Assembly (NCBI RefSeq): GCF_009789675.1
Contig: NZ_CP046916.1
Coordinates: forward strand, 620,001-684,000
Reading direction: 5' to 3'
Source: Paraburkholderia acidisoli
GTDB taxonomy: Bacteria > Pseudomonadota > Gammaproteobacteria > Burkholderiales > Burkholderiaceae
DNA: 64,000 nt
The notes under the pieces were generated by a model. The model did not search any database. It was not told the DNA's origin and saw only the letters and a list, made by a program, of their open reading frames with translations. Made by a program: the position numbers and the translations under genes. This document shows, piece by piece, positions 36,193 through 45,031 of the stretch. How positions within the stretch are numbered: position 1 is the stretch's first letter; each line of letters starts with the position of its first letter.

Positions 36193-36797
36193 TTAGATCT
36201 GGATGATGGCGGCCGAACCCGTCGTCCAGGTGAGAGCCCCGGTGCCCGAGTTGTAGCTGACGATCTTGCTGTTCGAGTTGAATGAGATGATGCGCGTCGT
36301 GGACGGCAGTGCGAATGCGCCGCTCGTACCCGATGCGGTCAACTGGAACAACACCGGATCCCAATACAGCGTCTGATTGACTGCGCCACCTTCAAGAGAT
36401 GCAACCAGCGATGCGAGACACGAAACAGCGATGCGGGCATTCGAGCCAGTGCGGAAATAGGCCATCGTCATGCCAGCAACAGCCTGTTGCACGTTGTTGC
36501 CGGCACGAGCAGCATGTTGTTCGACTGGTTGAAGACCGTAAAGCCGGTCACAGTCCCTGCGCTCGCTGCGGGCGTGATCGAACTGCCGAGTGCGTTGGCG
36601 TTGACTTGGGCGACTGTTTCTTCGATCGCCAGACCGCCCCACATCGGCTGCGTTACGCTCGACCCGACAACGCCGCTCAAAAGCCAGTTCTTCGTCGACG
36701 GATCGTCGAAGTAGTTACCTTGAACGTAACCTTCCGTTTGCAGGAGGAAGGTATTCTGCGGCGAAGTGGTCAGCGCCGGATTGAAGCTGATGGTCAT
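36193..36797 (-). CDS. Capsid cement/decoration protein (frame-broken)
   Basis: MTISFNPALTTSPQNTFLLQ at 36797 runs to NNMLLVP, then in the next frame GNNVQQAVAGMTMAYFRTGS to SAAIIQI, about 201 residues if C2 at 36500-36501 is C3. This size and position directly before the capsid gene fit a structural cement protein that stabilises the shell after expansion. Confidence 0.7.
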
Positions 36798-38699
36798 TTA
36801 TCGTGCTCCGTGATTTTGACGCAGGACCTTGGCGACAACGCCGTGGTGTTTGAAGTGATTGAGCCAGACATCCATATCGCCGTGGTATTCGGTAATCTGA
36901 CGACCGGCGCTGTCCATGCGGATGGTCGGCAGGAGGCGGCCGGCGGGCATCACGGACGGGCTCTTGGCATACGCCTGTGCGTCTTGACGGATCTGATCTT
37001 CGATCGTGTCGAACACGGCACCGTCCAGCGAGTCAAGGCGAATGCCCTTGAACTTGTCCGAGTGCTTCTGGAACTTTTCAGCCAGGCGCTTGCGATAAGC
37101 GATCGGCGTTTCGAAGTGCAGGGGAGCCGGTACCGAATCGCCGAGCATCTGCGCGACCGAATCCCAGCGAGCTTGCGCGGCGCTGAGTTGATCGCGATCC
37201 GATGCAGACGGGGGCGTGGCGAGTGCCTTGATCTGCGCGTTCATTGCCTCGATCTGCTTCTTCATCTCGGCGTTTTCGCCGCGCAACTGGGCATCCGCGC
37301 GAACTTGGGCGTCCATGCGTTCCTTCTCCTCTTTTTCCTTGCGCTCTTTCTCGGTGCGTTCCGCCTCTTCCGAGTCGAGGCGAGCTTGCTCAGCGTCCTG
37401 CCGCTCCTTCAGTTCACGCGCAGCCTTGGCTTCTGCGGTTTCTTCTGCGGCGCCAGCAGCTTCGGCAGCGGCCAAATCAGCAGCCGCAGCAGCTTCGTGG
37501 CCGCTTGCATCTGGGCGAAGCTCTGCGGCCGGCATTGTTTCGCCGCCTTTTTGCTCGATTGCATCCATGCGCGCATTCAATGTCGAATATGCTTCATCAA
37601 AGCGCTTGCCGAGAGCGTCGGCCCACGCGGGCACTTGCTCCTGAACGTTTTCGTCCATCTGTGAATCTCCGTTATTAATTCCGCTGGGCTCGCCGCCCTT
37701 ATCCCAAACACCAACCGGGCAAACCGCCAGATGGTCGAGGAAAGAGGGTTTGCCTTCTATGAGAACCGTTTTGCCGTCAATCTCGACGGTTTCGGTCGAG
37801 CCCGCGTCGCGGAAAATCACCGCGGGACTAGTCGATTCGTGCGATGTCAACATCAGTTGAGCACCGTCCGAATCGAATATCTTAACTACACCGCGGACCT
37901 CATCGCCCGCGATATAAGGAAAGAAAATCGAGCCGATATTTCGGTCTCGATACTCCTGCGTGTTAAGGGCGCCTTTGGAGTGCAGGAAGAGAACCGGTAG
38001 GCCGTAACAGCGCTCGCGGAACTCTTCGGTGAGGAATGTTTCGGGCGGGCGGTAGGCGTACTCATCGAGCGCCTTGCGATAGCTCGTGCCCGTTCCGGTG
38101 ATCCGAAGATCAAAGAGCCACGCACCTTCATACTTCTGCGGAGAGAGCAGATAGCCCGCGGCCATCCGCTTGGCGATATCGAGTTCATTGCCAGTAACCA
38201 ACTCGATCGTGCGGGCGACCGGCACCAGCATGTTTTCTGGCAGGGCATCTGCGGCGGCCCATTGCCATGCTGTGTGCTCGTGGTTTAGCTTTGGCTCGAA
38301 TGGCTCTGGCACGTCCTGCAGGAAGCAGGTGTATTCACCGCTGCCATCGGGAATCGGATTGCGTCGAACCGGCCAGCGAATGCCATCTGGGCACACGCCG
38401 ATCTCTTCTTCGCATTCGCGGACTGCCGCAGCTTCGGGCGTTTCATCGCCTTCCGCGTGGCCCCCAGGCTGCTCCCATTCGCCCGTATCGCTACGCCTGA
38501 CGAGCAGATAGAGCGGGCCGGGGGCGCGGAAGAGGACGCCGGCACAGTTAATTTGCGTGGATTCTTCGGCGTCTTGGCGGCTCTTTCCAGCCTCGCTATA
38601 TGCAATCGCGATCGCCTGCTTCTCGGGCTTTCCTGCTGCGCGCTCGGTCGCGATGTTGTGGCTTATCGCCTCGCGCGACGATCCTTGTTCAAGCGGCAT
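36798..38699 (-). CDS. Fusion: Nudix hydrolase + DUF2213 head protease + scaffold-like coiled coil
   Basis: 633 residues from MPLEQGSSREAISHNIATER. Residues 80-102 are a complete Nudix box (GHAEGDETPEAAAVRE then CEEEIGV), in a domain of about 50-170. Residues about 180-340 form a DUF2213 head-maturation protease domain (AYRPPETFLTEEF, CYGLPVLFLHSKG, GKPSFLDHLAVCPVG). Residues about 400-500 are a long Glu/Lys/Ala coiled coil like scaffolding proteins, and the C-terminal 100 residues may be scaffold-capsid contact. The Nudix part is unusual in a capsid gene. Start placed after the terminator at 38711-38736. Confidence 0.8.
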   Translation of the reverse strand: MPLEQGSSREAISHNIATERAAGKPEKQAIAIAYSEAGKSRQDAEESTQINCAGVLFRAPGPLYLLVRRSDTGEWEQPGGHAEGDETPEAAAVRECEEEIGVCPDGIRWPVRRNPIPDGSGEYTCFLQDVPEPFEPKLNHEHTAWQWAAADALPENMLVPVARTIELVTGNELDIAKRMAAGYLLSPQKYEGAWLFDLRITGTGTSYRKALDEYAYRPPETFLTEEFRERCYGLPVLFLHSKGALNTQEYRDRNIGSIFFPYIAGDEVRGVVKIFDSDGAQLMLTSHESTSPAVIFRDAGSTETVEIDGKTVLIEGKPSFLDHLAVCPVGVWDKGGEPSGINNGDSQMDENVQEQVPAWADALGKRFDEAYSTLNARMDAIEQKGGETMPAAELRPDASGHEAAAAADLAAAEAAGAAEETAEAKAARELKERQDAEQARLDSEEAERTEKERKEKEEKERMDAQVRADAQLRGENAEMKKQIEAMNAQIKALATPPSASDRDQLSAAQARWDSVAQMLGDSVPAPLHFETPIAYRKRLAEKFQKHSDKFKGIRLDSLDGAVFDTIEDQIRQDAQAYAKSPSVMPAGRLLPTIRMDSAGRQITEYHGDMDVWLNHFKHHGVVAKVLRQNHGAR

Positions 38700-38710
38700 G
38701 AAAGTACCAA

Positions 38711-38736
38711 AAGAAAAAGCCACCCGAAGGTGGCTT
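38711..38736 (-). terminator. Rho-independent terminator before the head protease gene
   Basis: GCCACC/GGTGGC stem (38719-38734) followed by a T-rich minus-strand tail (TTTTTCTTTT). It separates packaging genes from the capsid-forming block. Confidence 0.8.
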
Positions 38737-38756
38737 CTATGTGTGGATGGTGCAAG

Positions 38757-39068
38757 TTAGACGTTGCCGAGGGGATCGCTCAATCTGACGAATTCGCCAC
38801 TGACGAACTTGCCGAAACTGCTAGTGGCATCGGCAATCTGTGCATCAGTCAAACTGACGATCGTCATATAGTGGCGAGAGTTTTCGTATCCCTTGTCTGG
38901 ATATGCGCGCTTCATCAAGTCTTCGCCATCCATGTTTCGCGTCGCCAAATGGTATGAGCGTTCGCCATTGGCGATGATTTCGAAACAGTACGCAGGTCCA
39001 TAAGGCAAACTATCCGCATCACCTTGTGCGCGGAAAATGTAAGGCTTGCAGCTCAAAAGCGGATTCAT
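38757..39068 (-). CDS. Hypothetical protein, 103 aa
   Basis: Starts MNPLLSCKPYIFRAQGDADS; soluble with mixed composition. It lies 4 bp after the MuF-like stop and ends before the terminator. Function unknown. Confidence 0.65.
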   Translation of the reverse strand: MNPLLSCKPYIFRAQGDADSLPYGPAYCFEIIANGERSYHLATRNMDGEDLMKRAYPDKGYENSRHYMTIVSLTDAQIADATSSFGKFVSGEFVRLSDPLGNV

Positions 39069-39072
39069 GCAG

Positions 39073-39909
39073 TTACCTTCCTGTAAGTCGCGTCTCGTCG
39101 AGAACCTTGCGCCCCTTTTCAGTCAGCATTTCATCGGGCAATTCACGCAGCGCGTAGACTGCAACAACGTAGCACTCGCAGAAGGGCTCTTGGGCGGCGG
39201 CAGTTATTTCGTCGTAGTATCCGGCGTCGCCTTTTTTCACAAGACCCTGTTCGTGCGCCCAACTGCCGCGAATCAGATAGATCTTCTGATCCCGTTCTTT
39301 GTGGTCCTCACGATAGTCATACCCGGCACGTCGCCAATGCGAACGCCAGCGGTAGGCGATGGCGCCAGCCTGCGTCGCCACGACCTCATTGATCGCCGCA
39401 ACAAGTTTGGCGCCCTGATCTATCTGGCAACGACGCGCTTCATACTTGATCTGCTGAATTGGTTTGGCGATGTTTTCCTTGACATCAACCTTCTCGACTA
39501 TCCGCGATCCGCCATCAGGGATCGAGGTGGCCCAGCCAGAGAACCGGCGGAGCGTTTTCTCGATCGCCTCTTCTCGATTCAGCTTGATCAACTGCGCACT
39601 CGACCGAATGCGCCGATCCAGTTCTTCCCGCGCGAAAGGCTTAAGACGTTCTACCGTGAAGCGCGGCACGCACGGGTGATACTTGAGCACCGATGATTTG
39701 GAGAATGTACGGTCAAAGACCGCCTTCATCGCCAGTTGCATCCTGCTCTCAATTTCCTCCGGTGTTGGCAGGTCAGCGACCGCAGCAAGCCTCAAACGTC
39801 TCAGCCACTCGTCGAGCCGCCCAACGTCGTCGTAACCATTCTCTGTGATATCCCGAACGGCAGCAGTCAGGACCTCTTGGAATGTCTGACTGGCGGAACG
39901 GGATTTCAT
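39073..39909 (-). CDS. Minor head protein, MuF/SPP1 gp7-like
   Basis: 278 residues. The C-terminal GSWAHEQGLVKKGDAGYYDE and PFCECYVVAVYALRELPDEM mark the phage Mu gpF-like head morphogenesis domain, with the Cys pair of the usual HPNCRC-type motif as PFCEC. Packaged internally or bound to the portal in related phages. ATGA overlap with the portal stop. Confidence 0.75.
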   Translation of the reverse strand: MKSRSASQTFQEVLTAAVRDITENGYDDVGRLDEWLRRLRLAAVADLPTPEEIESRMQLAMKAVFDRTFSKSSVLKYHPCVPRFTVERLKPFAREELDRRIRSSAQLIKLNREEAIEKTLRRFSGWATSIPDGGSRIVEKVDVKENIAKPIQQIKYEARRCQIDQGAKLVAAINEVVATQAGAIAYRWRSHWRRAGYDYREDHKERDQKIYLIRGSWAHEQGLVKKGDAGYYDEITAAAQEPFCECYVVAVYALRELPDEMLTEKGRKVLDETRLTGR

Positions 39910-41368
39910 AGATGCGATGACTCGACAATGGGCTTGGGCTCGGTCTCAGGTGCAACTGGCTCGTATGCGGCGATCGCATCTTCGTCCAGTTCGAGCGGCG
40001 ACGAGAACATGAGCTTGCGCTCGTTCATCGTCTCTGCGAGCCAGATTGCTGCGCGAGCCTTTTCGGATTGCGGCAGCAGCGGCGATAAGACTTCAACCGC
40101 AGAGATTGCCGCCTTCAGGATCTCGGAATCAACCTTGATCTTCTCGCTATCCGGTTCGACCAGTAGATTCGGCCATGTTGCAGTGAAGGCGTTCTTCCAC
40201 TCGTAAAACGCCGTCTCGTAGGGCACCGACTTATATTCAGCATACTTGCGCTGCATCGTCTTGTAGAACTCTGGACTCCACGCCCGTCGCATCACGATCT
40301 GATCCATGAAGCGATAGGCCGGATTCATTTCGATGCGCATTCGATCAATGAAGCGCGCGATGATCTTGGCATCTTCCGAGCCTTCGCCGAATCCTTCAGT
40401 CAGCGTTTCCTGATAGAGCATCGAGGCGGGCATCTTGGCCGCCGTGGCGATGTTCTTGACGCAGTTGTTGCGCGAGAACTCTGCGGCATCACGGAGGTTC
40501 TTAAGATCTACTGATTCGATATTTTCATCAATACCGATCGAGATGACGTTACCCGTCTTGGCGCCTTTGAGCGCGGAGCGCTTAAGTCCAAACCAGTTAC
40601 GCGCCCGCTGATCGATGATTGCCCCCGGTGATTTCATCTTCATCACCAGCAACGCAGCCTTTTCCGCCACTGCCTGGTCGGTGATCATCGTCTGGACGTA
40701 GGTTTTCAGCGGATAAAGTGCCCGCTGATAGACCGATCGCCCCACAAAGCCGAATGCGCTATTCGTCCACTCGATGTAAATCGGAGATTCATTGAGTGCG
40801 ATTACCGCCAGGACGAGTGGTAATCCTTCCCCGCCACACGCAGATATTGAGGCTTCTGAAAATCAGGCGCATTGGGATTCTGGTTCAGCACGAGAGACCC
40901 CGCCGTATTCAGCGGATCCCACGTGTTGAAGTACACCTCCATCTCATGGAGGCGCTCATAGGGGAGTGGCTCGTTCGTCGGAAAATCATCCCCATTGAGG
41001 AATCGGCCACCGACACCCAGCGAGGCAATCCCATAGACGCGCTTGAGCGTCATGAGACCTCTGATGATCTCGTCGGCCCCCGTCATGCCGATCGCCATCC
41101 ATTCGCGGTTGAATGCCGAGATCAGGTCTTCTTCGGGTGCGCCCGGGATTGTGATCTCGCGTTCTTGGCTTTGGGCCTCCTCAATAGGAGCCTCGGCCAT
41201 CTTGGCACCAAGCGGATGAAAGCTATACAGCGTCTTGCAGCTTTCATACGAGGGAGCGGCGCCGGGCACGATGTCATCGGCCATCAGGATCCGCATGAGC
41301 GAAGACGGAACAGTAGCGCCAAGCCCGATTGATGCCTGGCTGCCGTCGTCAATTAATGGGTCGCTCAT
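39906..41368 (-). CDS. Portal protein (DUF1073 type, frame-broken)
   Basis: About 487 residues. N-terminal part ends at DYHSSWR; after adding a base at 40805-40806 it continues VIALNESPIYIEWTNSAFGF and RSVYQRALYPLKTYVQTMIT. Central GMTGADEIIRGLMTLKRVYG and C-terminal helices match the DUF1073 portal class. It forms the dodecameric channel for DNA packaging at one capsid vertex. Confidence 0.85.
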
Positions 41369-42643
41369 TTACCAGCCATATGAATCGCCGAGCGATATTG
41401 CTGCGGCATAACAGAACACGTCGAGCGCGTCCATGTGATGAGGCGTTTTCGTACCAATGCGGAAGCCGCACACTTGGGCAAGTAAGTGGTTGCGGGTCTG
41501 CCCCTTGTAGTTGGTCACTTTGTCGTAGGCATTGCGACTAAATTTCACGTCTCCGCGATAGACATATCCGCTCACCGATAGGGCTCGCCCCTCTTTCCCC
41601 ATATCGACGAGCTTTTCCTCAATGGGATAAACGGGAAGCCCGCGACGCTCGGATTGCTGGATCAGCACGATTCCGCTGCCTTTATCTTCGACCCAGATAC
41701 CGACATTGCCTTGCCGGGCACCCGTTTCCTTCGCCAGATCCTCAAGCCGTTGATTAACGGAGGGAAGCCATTCTTCGAGAAGTGCGCCCTGTATCTGAAC
41801 AATGTCCCAATCAAGAATGATCAGTGGGTGTCCAGCGATCTTGTTGCGCGCGCAGTAGATAACAGCCGTACCGTCATGTTCAAGCCCATCTTTGAGGGCC
41901 GTGTCGACTACAGCAAAGACCTGATCGCATCGCGTCGGATATTCGACCGGTTGACCGTCTTCGAGAAGATTGACTTCGGAGAAGAACGCCGAACCGCGCC
42001 AGTCAACAAACTCGGCAAGAAACTCCTGCTGATATACCAGCGGCGGATATTCATTGACGAGCTTCGCTACAGCATCAGGATCCAGCTTCGGGTTCGAAGC
42101 GGTAGGAGCGTGGAATTCAACCCAACCCAGCGCTTTGTCCGTGCAAGCCTGATAGAAGAAGTTTTCGGGGTCTACGCCCTTCGGCGTCCCTGCCATCATC
42201 GCCTTACCGCGGCGATCCAGCAAAGTAGGGCGAATCGACTGTTCCCACGTCTCGCGCAAGCCCTTTGCTACGAGACTTGCCTCATCGACGATCACCCGAT
42301 CATAGAAACGCGAGCGCCCGGCATCCTCGTCTTGCAGCGTCCAGAATTCGACGCACCCGCCTTTCTGTGTCTCGATGATCTGATCGATCTTCGACTTCGA
42401 TACGACGACCGGGGAGATCGTCTGAAGCACCCGCTTATAGGTCGGGAGGTTGAGCTTGTATGTCGGCCCGAACCAGCCAACGCGCAACCCTTGGTAGGAC
42501 CATTTCGTGGCACAACGCTCGAGCAGCGTGGTCTTACCGAAACGTCGCCCACACCGAACGACGACAAGATCGTGTTCGCTAAAAGCCTTCCCGATCTCAA
42601 CCTGCTTCGAATGAAGCTCCTGTAACTTGACAGATTGCTTCAT
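41369..42643 (-). CDS. terL: Terminase large subunit
   Basis: 424 residues. Walker A CGRRFGKTT at 31-39, Walker B-like YDRVIVDEAS near 120, a coupling-type GTPKGVD, and a C-terminal RNase H-like nuclease with VVDTALKDGLEHDGTAVIYC, WVEDKGSG and HMDALDVFCYA. It packages DNA into the prohead and cuts concatemers. Coupled with terS by ATGA. Confidence 0.92.
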   Translation of the reverse strand: MKQSVKLQELHSKQVEIGKAFSEHDLVVVRCGRRFGKTTLLERCATKWSYQGLRVGWFGPTYKLNLPTYKRVLQTISPVVVSKSKIDQIIETQKGGCVEFWTLQDEDAGRSRFYDRVIVDEASLVAKGLRETWEQSIRPTLLDRRGKAMMAGTPKGVDPENFFYQACTDKALGWVEFHAPTASNPKLDPDAVAKLVNEYPPLVYQQEFLAEFVDWRGSAFFSEVNLLEDGQPVEYPTRCDQVFAVVDTALKDGLEHDGTAVIYCARNKIAGHPLIILDWDIVQIQGALLEEWLPSVNQRLEDLAKETGARQGNVGIWVEDKGSGIVLIQQSERRGLPVYPIEEKLVDMGKEGRALSVSGYVYRGDVKFSRNAYDKVTNYKGQTRNHLLAQVCGFRIGTKTPHHMDALDVFCYAAAISLGDSYGW

Positions 42644-43101
42644 ACGTCAGGATTTGGGTCGTCGAGGCCGGGGCCGCCTTCGCCGCCACCATCGGAATCA
42701 ATCTTGATTGCTCCATATTTCTTTGGGAGCATCTTGGACATCAGCCATTTACGCGTCTCGACTCGCAGCTTCGACCTCTGAACGGCCTCGCCGTTGACGC
42801 GCCAGCCTACGGTATCGCCGTCTTTGCCGACGATTTCCATCCAGTCGTTTCTGCCATCGTCCGATATTTCAAGGATGTCATCGGCCATTGACTCAGACTG
42901 AAGCTCGCGCGCACGCGCGTACTGGTCACGAAAAGCTATATAACGGTCATCCCCCAACCAACGAAGAATAGTTGTCTTGGTCGGCATTCCTTCCAAGTCG
43001 CCGATCTGACGCAAGGTCATGCCGTCAATGATGCTTTCGCAGATCTTGTCCGCTAGCGCTTTAGAGAAACCAGACGTTCTGGCCATACCCGCAATGGGCA
43101 T
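42640..43101 (-). CDS. terS: Terminase small subunit
   Basis: About 153 residues. N-terminal helix-turn-helix ICESIIDGMTLRQIGDLEGM then PTKTTILRWLGDDR binds the packaging site; a coiled oligomerisation part YARARELQSESMADDILEIS follows, and the acidic C-terminus ends GLDDPNPDV. Start MPIAGMARTS at 43101 or MARTS at 43086. The tRNA-Thr ends only 20 bp upstream. Confidence 0.85.
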   Translation of the reverse strand: MPIAGMARTSGFSKALADKICESIIDGMTLRQIGDLEGMPTKTTILRWLGDDRYIAFRDQYARARELQSESMADDILEISDDGRNDWMEIVGKDGDTVGWRVNGEAVQRSKLRVETRKWLMSKMLPKKYGAIKIDSDGGGEGGPGLDDPNPDV

Positions 43102-43121
43102 GCGCCCTTTATTTCTATGAT

Positions 43122-43197
43122 TGGTGCCGGATGCAGGACTCGAACCCACCACCCACTGATTACAAATCAGTTGCTCTACCTGATGAGCTAATCCGGC
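43122..43197 (-). tRNA. tRNA-Thr: tRNA-Thr (anticodon UGU)
   Basis: 76 nt with CCA encoded. Acceptor GCCGGAT/ATCCGGC, D arm GCTC...GAGC, anticodon loop TTTGTAA closed by ACTGA/TCAGT, T-loop TTCGAGT. It decodes ACA/ACG-type Thr codons. Lies between a small gene and terS on the same strand. Confidence 0.95.
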
Positions 43198-43257
43198 GCA
43201 GAATAAGAAATGCCCGAGTGGGCAAAGCCGAAGGGTGTCGGCAGGAGAAACTGTTGC

Positions 43258-43479
43258 TTACCCAATGACTAGCTTGTCTTGGACGCTGCCAATCGCACGA
43301 TCGGCGATGCTGCCGCGCCGGATTTCCAACATTTCGGAAATCTCCACAGCAGCCTTCATAACAGCAAGTGCACGTGAGATAACATGCTTCTCATCGGCAC
43401 CGTTAATGGAGGCGTTGTATGCGACGTCCATTGCGCGCTGGAAGGCGTAATCGCCAAGATCTTTTGTCAAAAAAGCCAT
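43258..43479 (-). CDS. Hypothetical protein, 73 aa
   Basis: MAFLTKDLGDYAFQRAMDVA; helical. Start preceded by AGGGGACGCAAA. No family recognised. First gene of the packaging end of the operon. Confidence 0.6.
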   Translation of the reverse strand: MAFLTKDLGDYAFQRAMDVAYNASINGADEKHVISRALAVMKAAVEISEMLEIRRGSIADRAIGSVQDKLVIG

Positions 43480-43739
43480 TTTGCGTCCCCTGTAAACGCA
43501 GATTAAGGAAAGCTACTGGTCGTCGGCCCGCATGGCACTTTGGCTTCCTATCGGAACGCGCGGCTAACGATATTCGCCTTCGAGAGTGCGCTCTCTGTCG
43601 GCCGACTTTAGCTACCGGTGTCGCCCAGCAGCATGAGAACGCACGCGCGAAGGCCCGCGACCCAAACGCATCGAGTACCACTCAGACATGCGCTGGGATG
43701 CGGGTTAGTAATCACCAAACTCCCGGTCGAATATCCATC

Positions 43740-43847
43740 TCACACCTTCAAATACCAAGCCGCCCATTCATCCATCCATCTTGACCATAGCCATGCGTTG
43801 CGAGCCATGGCGTTCAGGTAGTGGCTGATGATTAGATTGGCGTTCAT
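43740..43847 (-). CDS. Possible small ORF, 35 aa
   Basis: MNANLIISHYLNAMARNAWL then Trp-rich WSRWMDEWAAWYLKV. No clear Shine-Dalgarno sequence. The rest of 43487-43870 shows no other plausible gene. Confidence 0.3.
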   Translation of the reverse strand: MNANLIISHYLNAMARNAWLWSRWMDEWAAWYLKV

Positions 43848-43869
43848 GATTGAAGAGAGCGGCCCGCGC

Positions 43870-44480
43870 TGATTTCGAGCTTATGGGACTGTCTAAGACT
43901 TCGCTTCCCGTCCTGTAACGGATAGGTAATCGCCCCTACGGCGAACTCCATCGGGCTTTTGGGCTTTAACCCCGTTCCCGCGCGCAGTCAGCACCTGCGC
44001 ATTCGCTCTCAACGGAGGGGACTGGCATGCGAGTGCGCGCCACTCACCAATCCCGTGCTGCGCGCTCCGTTGAGAGGACCGGTTACGCCGGTCAAGCGAC
44101 CGCTTAGGGTATATGCGGTTCCGTCGTAACGTCACGGACCTTCCCAAACGCTGGCTCTAATTTTCTCCAGCCGCCACCGCAGTTTTTGGATTGCGGCTCC
44201 CGTCCGCCCAGCGACGCGCCGGACACTACCACATCAGCCCATCCAATACGCAAAGCGCAAGCTATGGGGGTGTCGCACCGTCGAGAGCGGCGGGATTCGA
44301 ACCCGCGATACACGGCTGCCGAGGCATTGCCGTAGTCCATCCCATCTCGACTTATCGCTCTCAAGCATGGCGAACCCTTCACCCCGGACGGCCAGTCCTC
44401 ACCTTTCGGCTGATAGGCACTTACACCAGACCCTAAAGGGATCGCCATGCGTGAAACGGCTGGTAACGAGTTCCAGCGCC
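43870..44480 (-). ncRNA. Large structured non-coding RNA locus with tRNA-like core
   Basis: No ORF with phage-like sequence fills these 600 bases. Minus-strand helices include GCATGGCGATCCCTT (44436-44450) with AAGGGTTCGCCATGC (44365-44379), 14 of 15 pairs, and the perfect 12-bp arms at 44006-44017 and 44065-44076. The latter enclose a nested hairpin stack (GGGATTGG/CCAGTCCC, GAGTG/CACTC). Short hairpins (GCCGC/GCGGC, CCGCA/TGCGG, GCGCAG/CTGCGC) fill the rest. A tRNA-like domain is at its centre (44282-44362). Exact ends and promoter are unknown. Confidence 0.65.
44282..44362 (-). ncRNA. tRNA-like domain with 12-nt anticodon-position loop
   Basis: Acceptor stem GAGAGCG/CGCTCTC (7 bp, extendable to 9), D-like arm AGTC/GACT, perfect T arm GCGGG-TTCGAAT-CCCGC. 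The anticodon-position stem ACGGC/GCCGT carries the 12-nt loop AATGCCTCGGCA instead of 7. No CCA is encoded. It cannot decode normally, so it is more likely a structural or processing element. Confidence 0.6.
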
Positions 44481-44483
44481 GCT

Positions 44484-44609
44484 CTATCTTTGCGGCCGAT
44501 TTTCGCGCCTAGCACACAGCCAGCACGCAATTACTGCGGCCGATGCTACCCAAGGGCTATCTGCGGCTACGGCGGTCATGACTATCAGAAAGCATAGGGT
44601 TGATAGCAT
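44484..44609 (-). CDS. Small membrane protein, 41 aa
   Basis: MLSTLCFLIVMTAVAADSPW then VASAAVIACWLCARRENRPQ: two hydrophobic segments and a basic end. AAGG precedes the ATG by 7 nt. Possible small holin- or toxin-like membrane peptide. Confidence 0.5.
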   Translation of the reverse strand: MLSTLCFLIVMTAVAADSPWVASAAVIACWLCARRENRPQR

Positions 44610-44621
44610 GACGCGCCTTGA

Positions 44622-44735
44622 TTACAAATCCCAACCTTCTCGCATGTTCAAGCGCTCCATTGGATCGCAGCAGCGCTGACCCTCTTCGACTACATTCGCG
44701 CAGTACCAGCAGCGGTAGACGTAGCGATGATTCAT
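44622..44735 (-). CDS. Small Cys-rich protein, 37 aa
   Basis: MNHRYVYRCWYCANVVEEGQ followed by RCCDPMERLN: CxxC plus CC suggests a tiny zinc knuckle. Its ATG shares a base with the upstream stop (TGATG), indicating coupling. Confidence 0.55.
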   Translation of the reverse strand: MNHRYVYRCWYCANVVEEGQRCCDPMERLNMREGWDL

Positions 44736-45031
44736 CAGCAAATGAGGATGCTACTGTCTGCTTGTTGACCGTTGGTGCATGTGATTGTGTAGGGCGGTGA
44801 GAATAGTGAAGGCGCTCCTGTCCAATACTTCTTCAGCAACTCGTCCACGCTCTTGCCCGCCATTGGATCATGCGTTCCGGGCTCCGGTCCGGTTTGCACG
44901 GGCGCCGTCATCTTCTTGAACACAAGGTCAAGATGCTCAAGAATCGACTTCCATTGCGCCGGGTTAGGCGTTTGGCCTTGCGTCAGTTCGGCAAAACCTT
45001 GGAGCCAATAAGCGAAATTCTCGGGCGTCAT
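44735..45031 (-). CDS. Hypothetical phage protein, 98 aa
   Basis: MTPENFAYWLQGFAELTQGQ to the C-terminus; the N-terminal MTPxxFAYWLQGFxE block is widely seen in proteobacterial phage small proteins of unknown role. Coupled to the phosphoesterase gene by ATGA. Confidence 0.7.
   Translation of the reverse strand: MTPENFAYWLQGFAELTQGQTPNPAQWKSILEHLDLVFKKMTAPVQTGPEPGTHDPMAGKSVDELLKKYWTGAPSLFSPPYTITCTNGQQADSSILIC

Noticed and set aside
44282..44362. Ordinary tRNA gene
   Set aside because: The anticodon-position loop has 12 bases, so no standard decoding structure forms even with one or two base corrections.
44104..44448. Minus-strand ORF of 114 codons across the 44-kb RNA locus
   Set aside because: Its composition is unlike phage proteins, it has no ribosome-binding site, and it runs straight through the strongest RNA helices.
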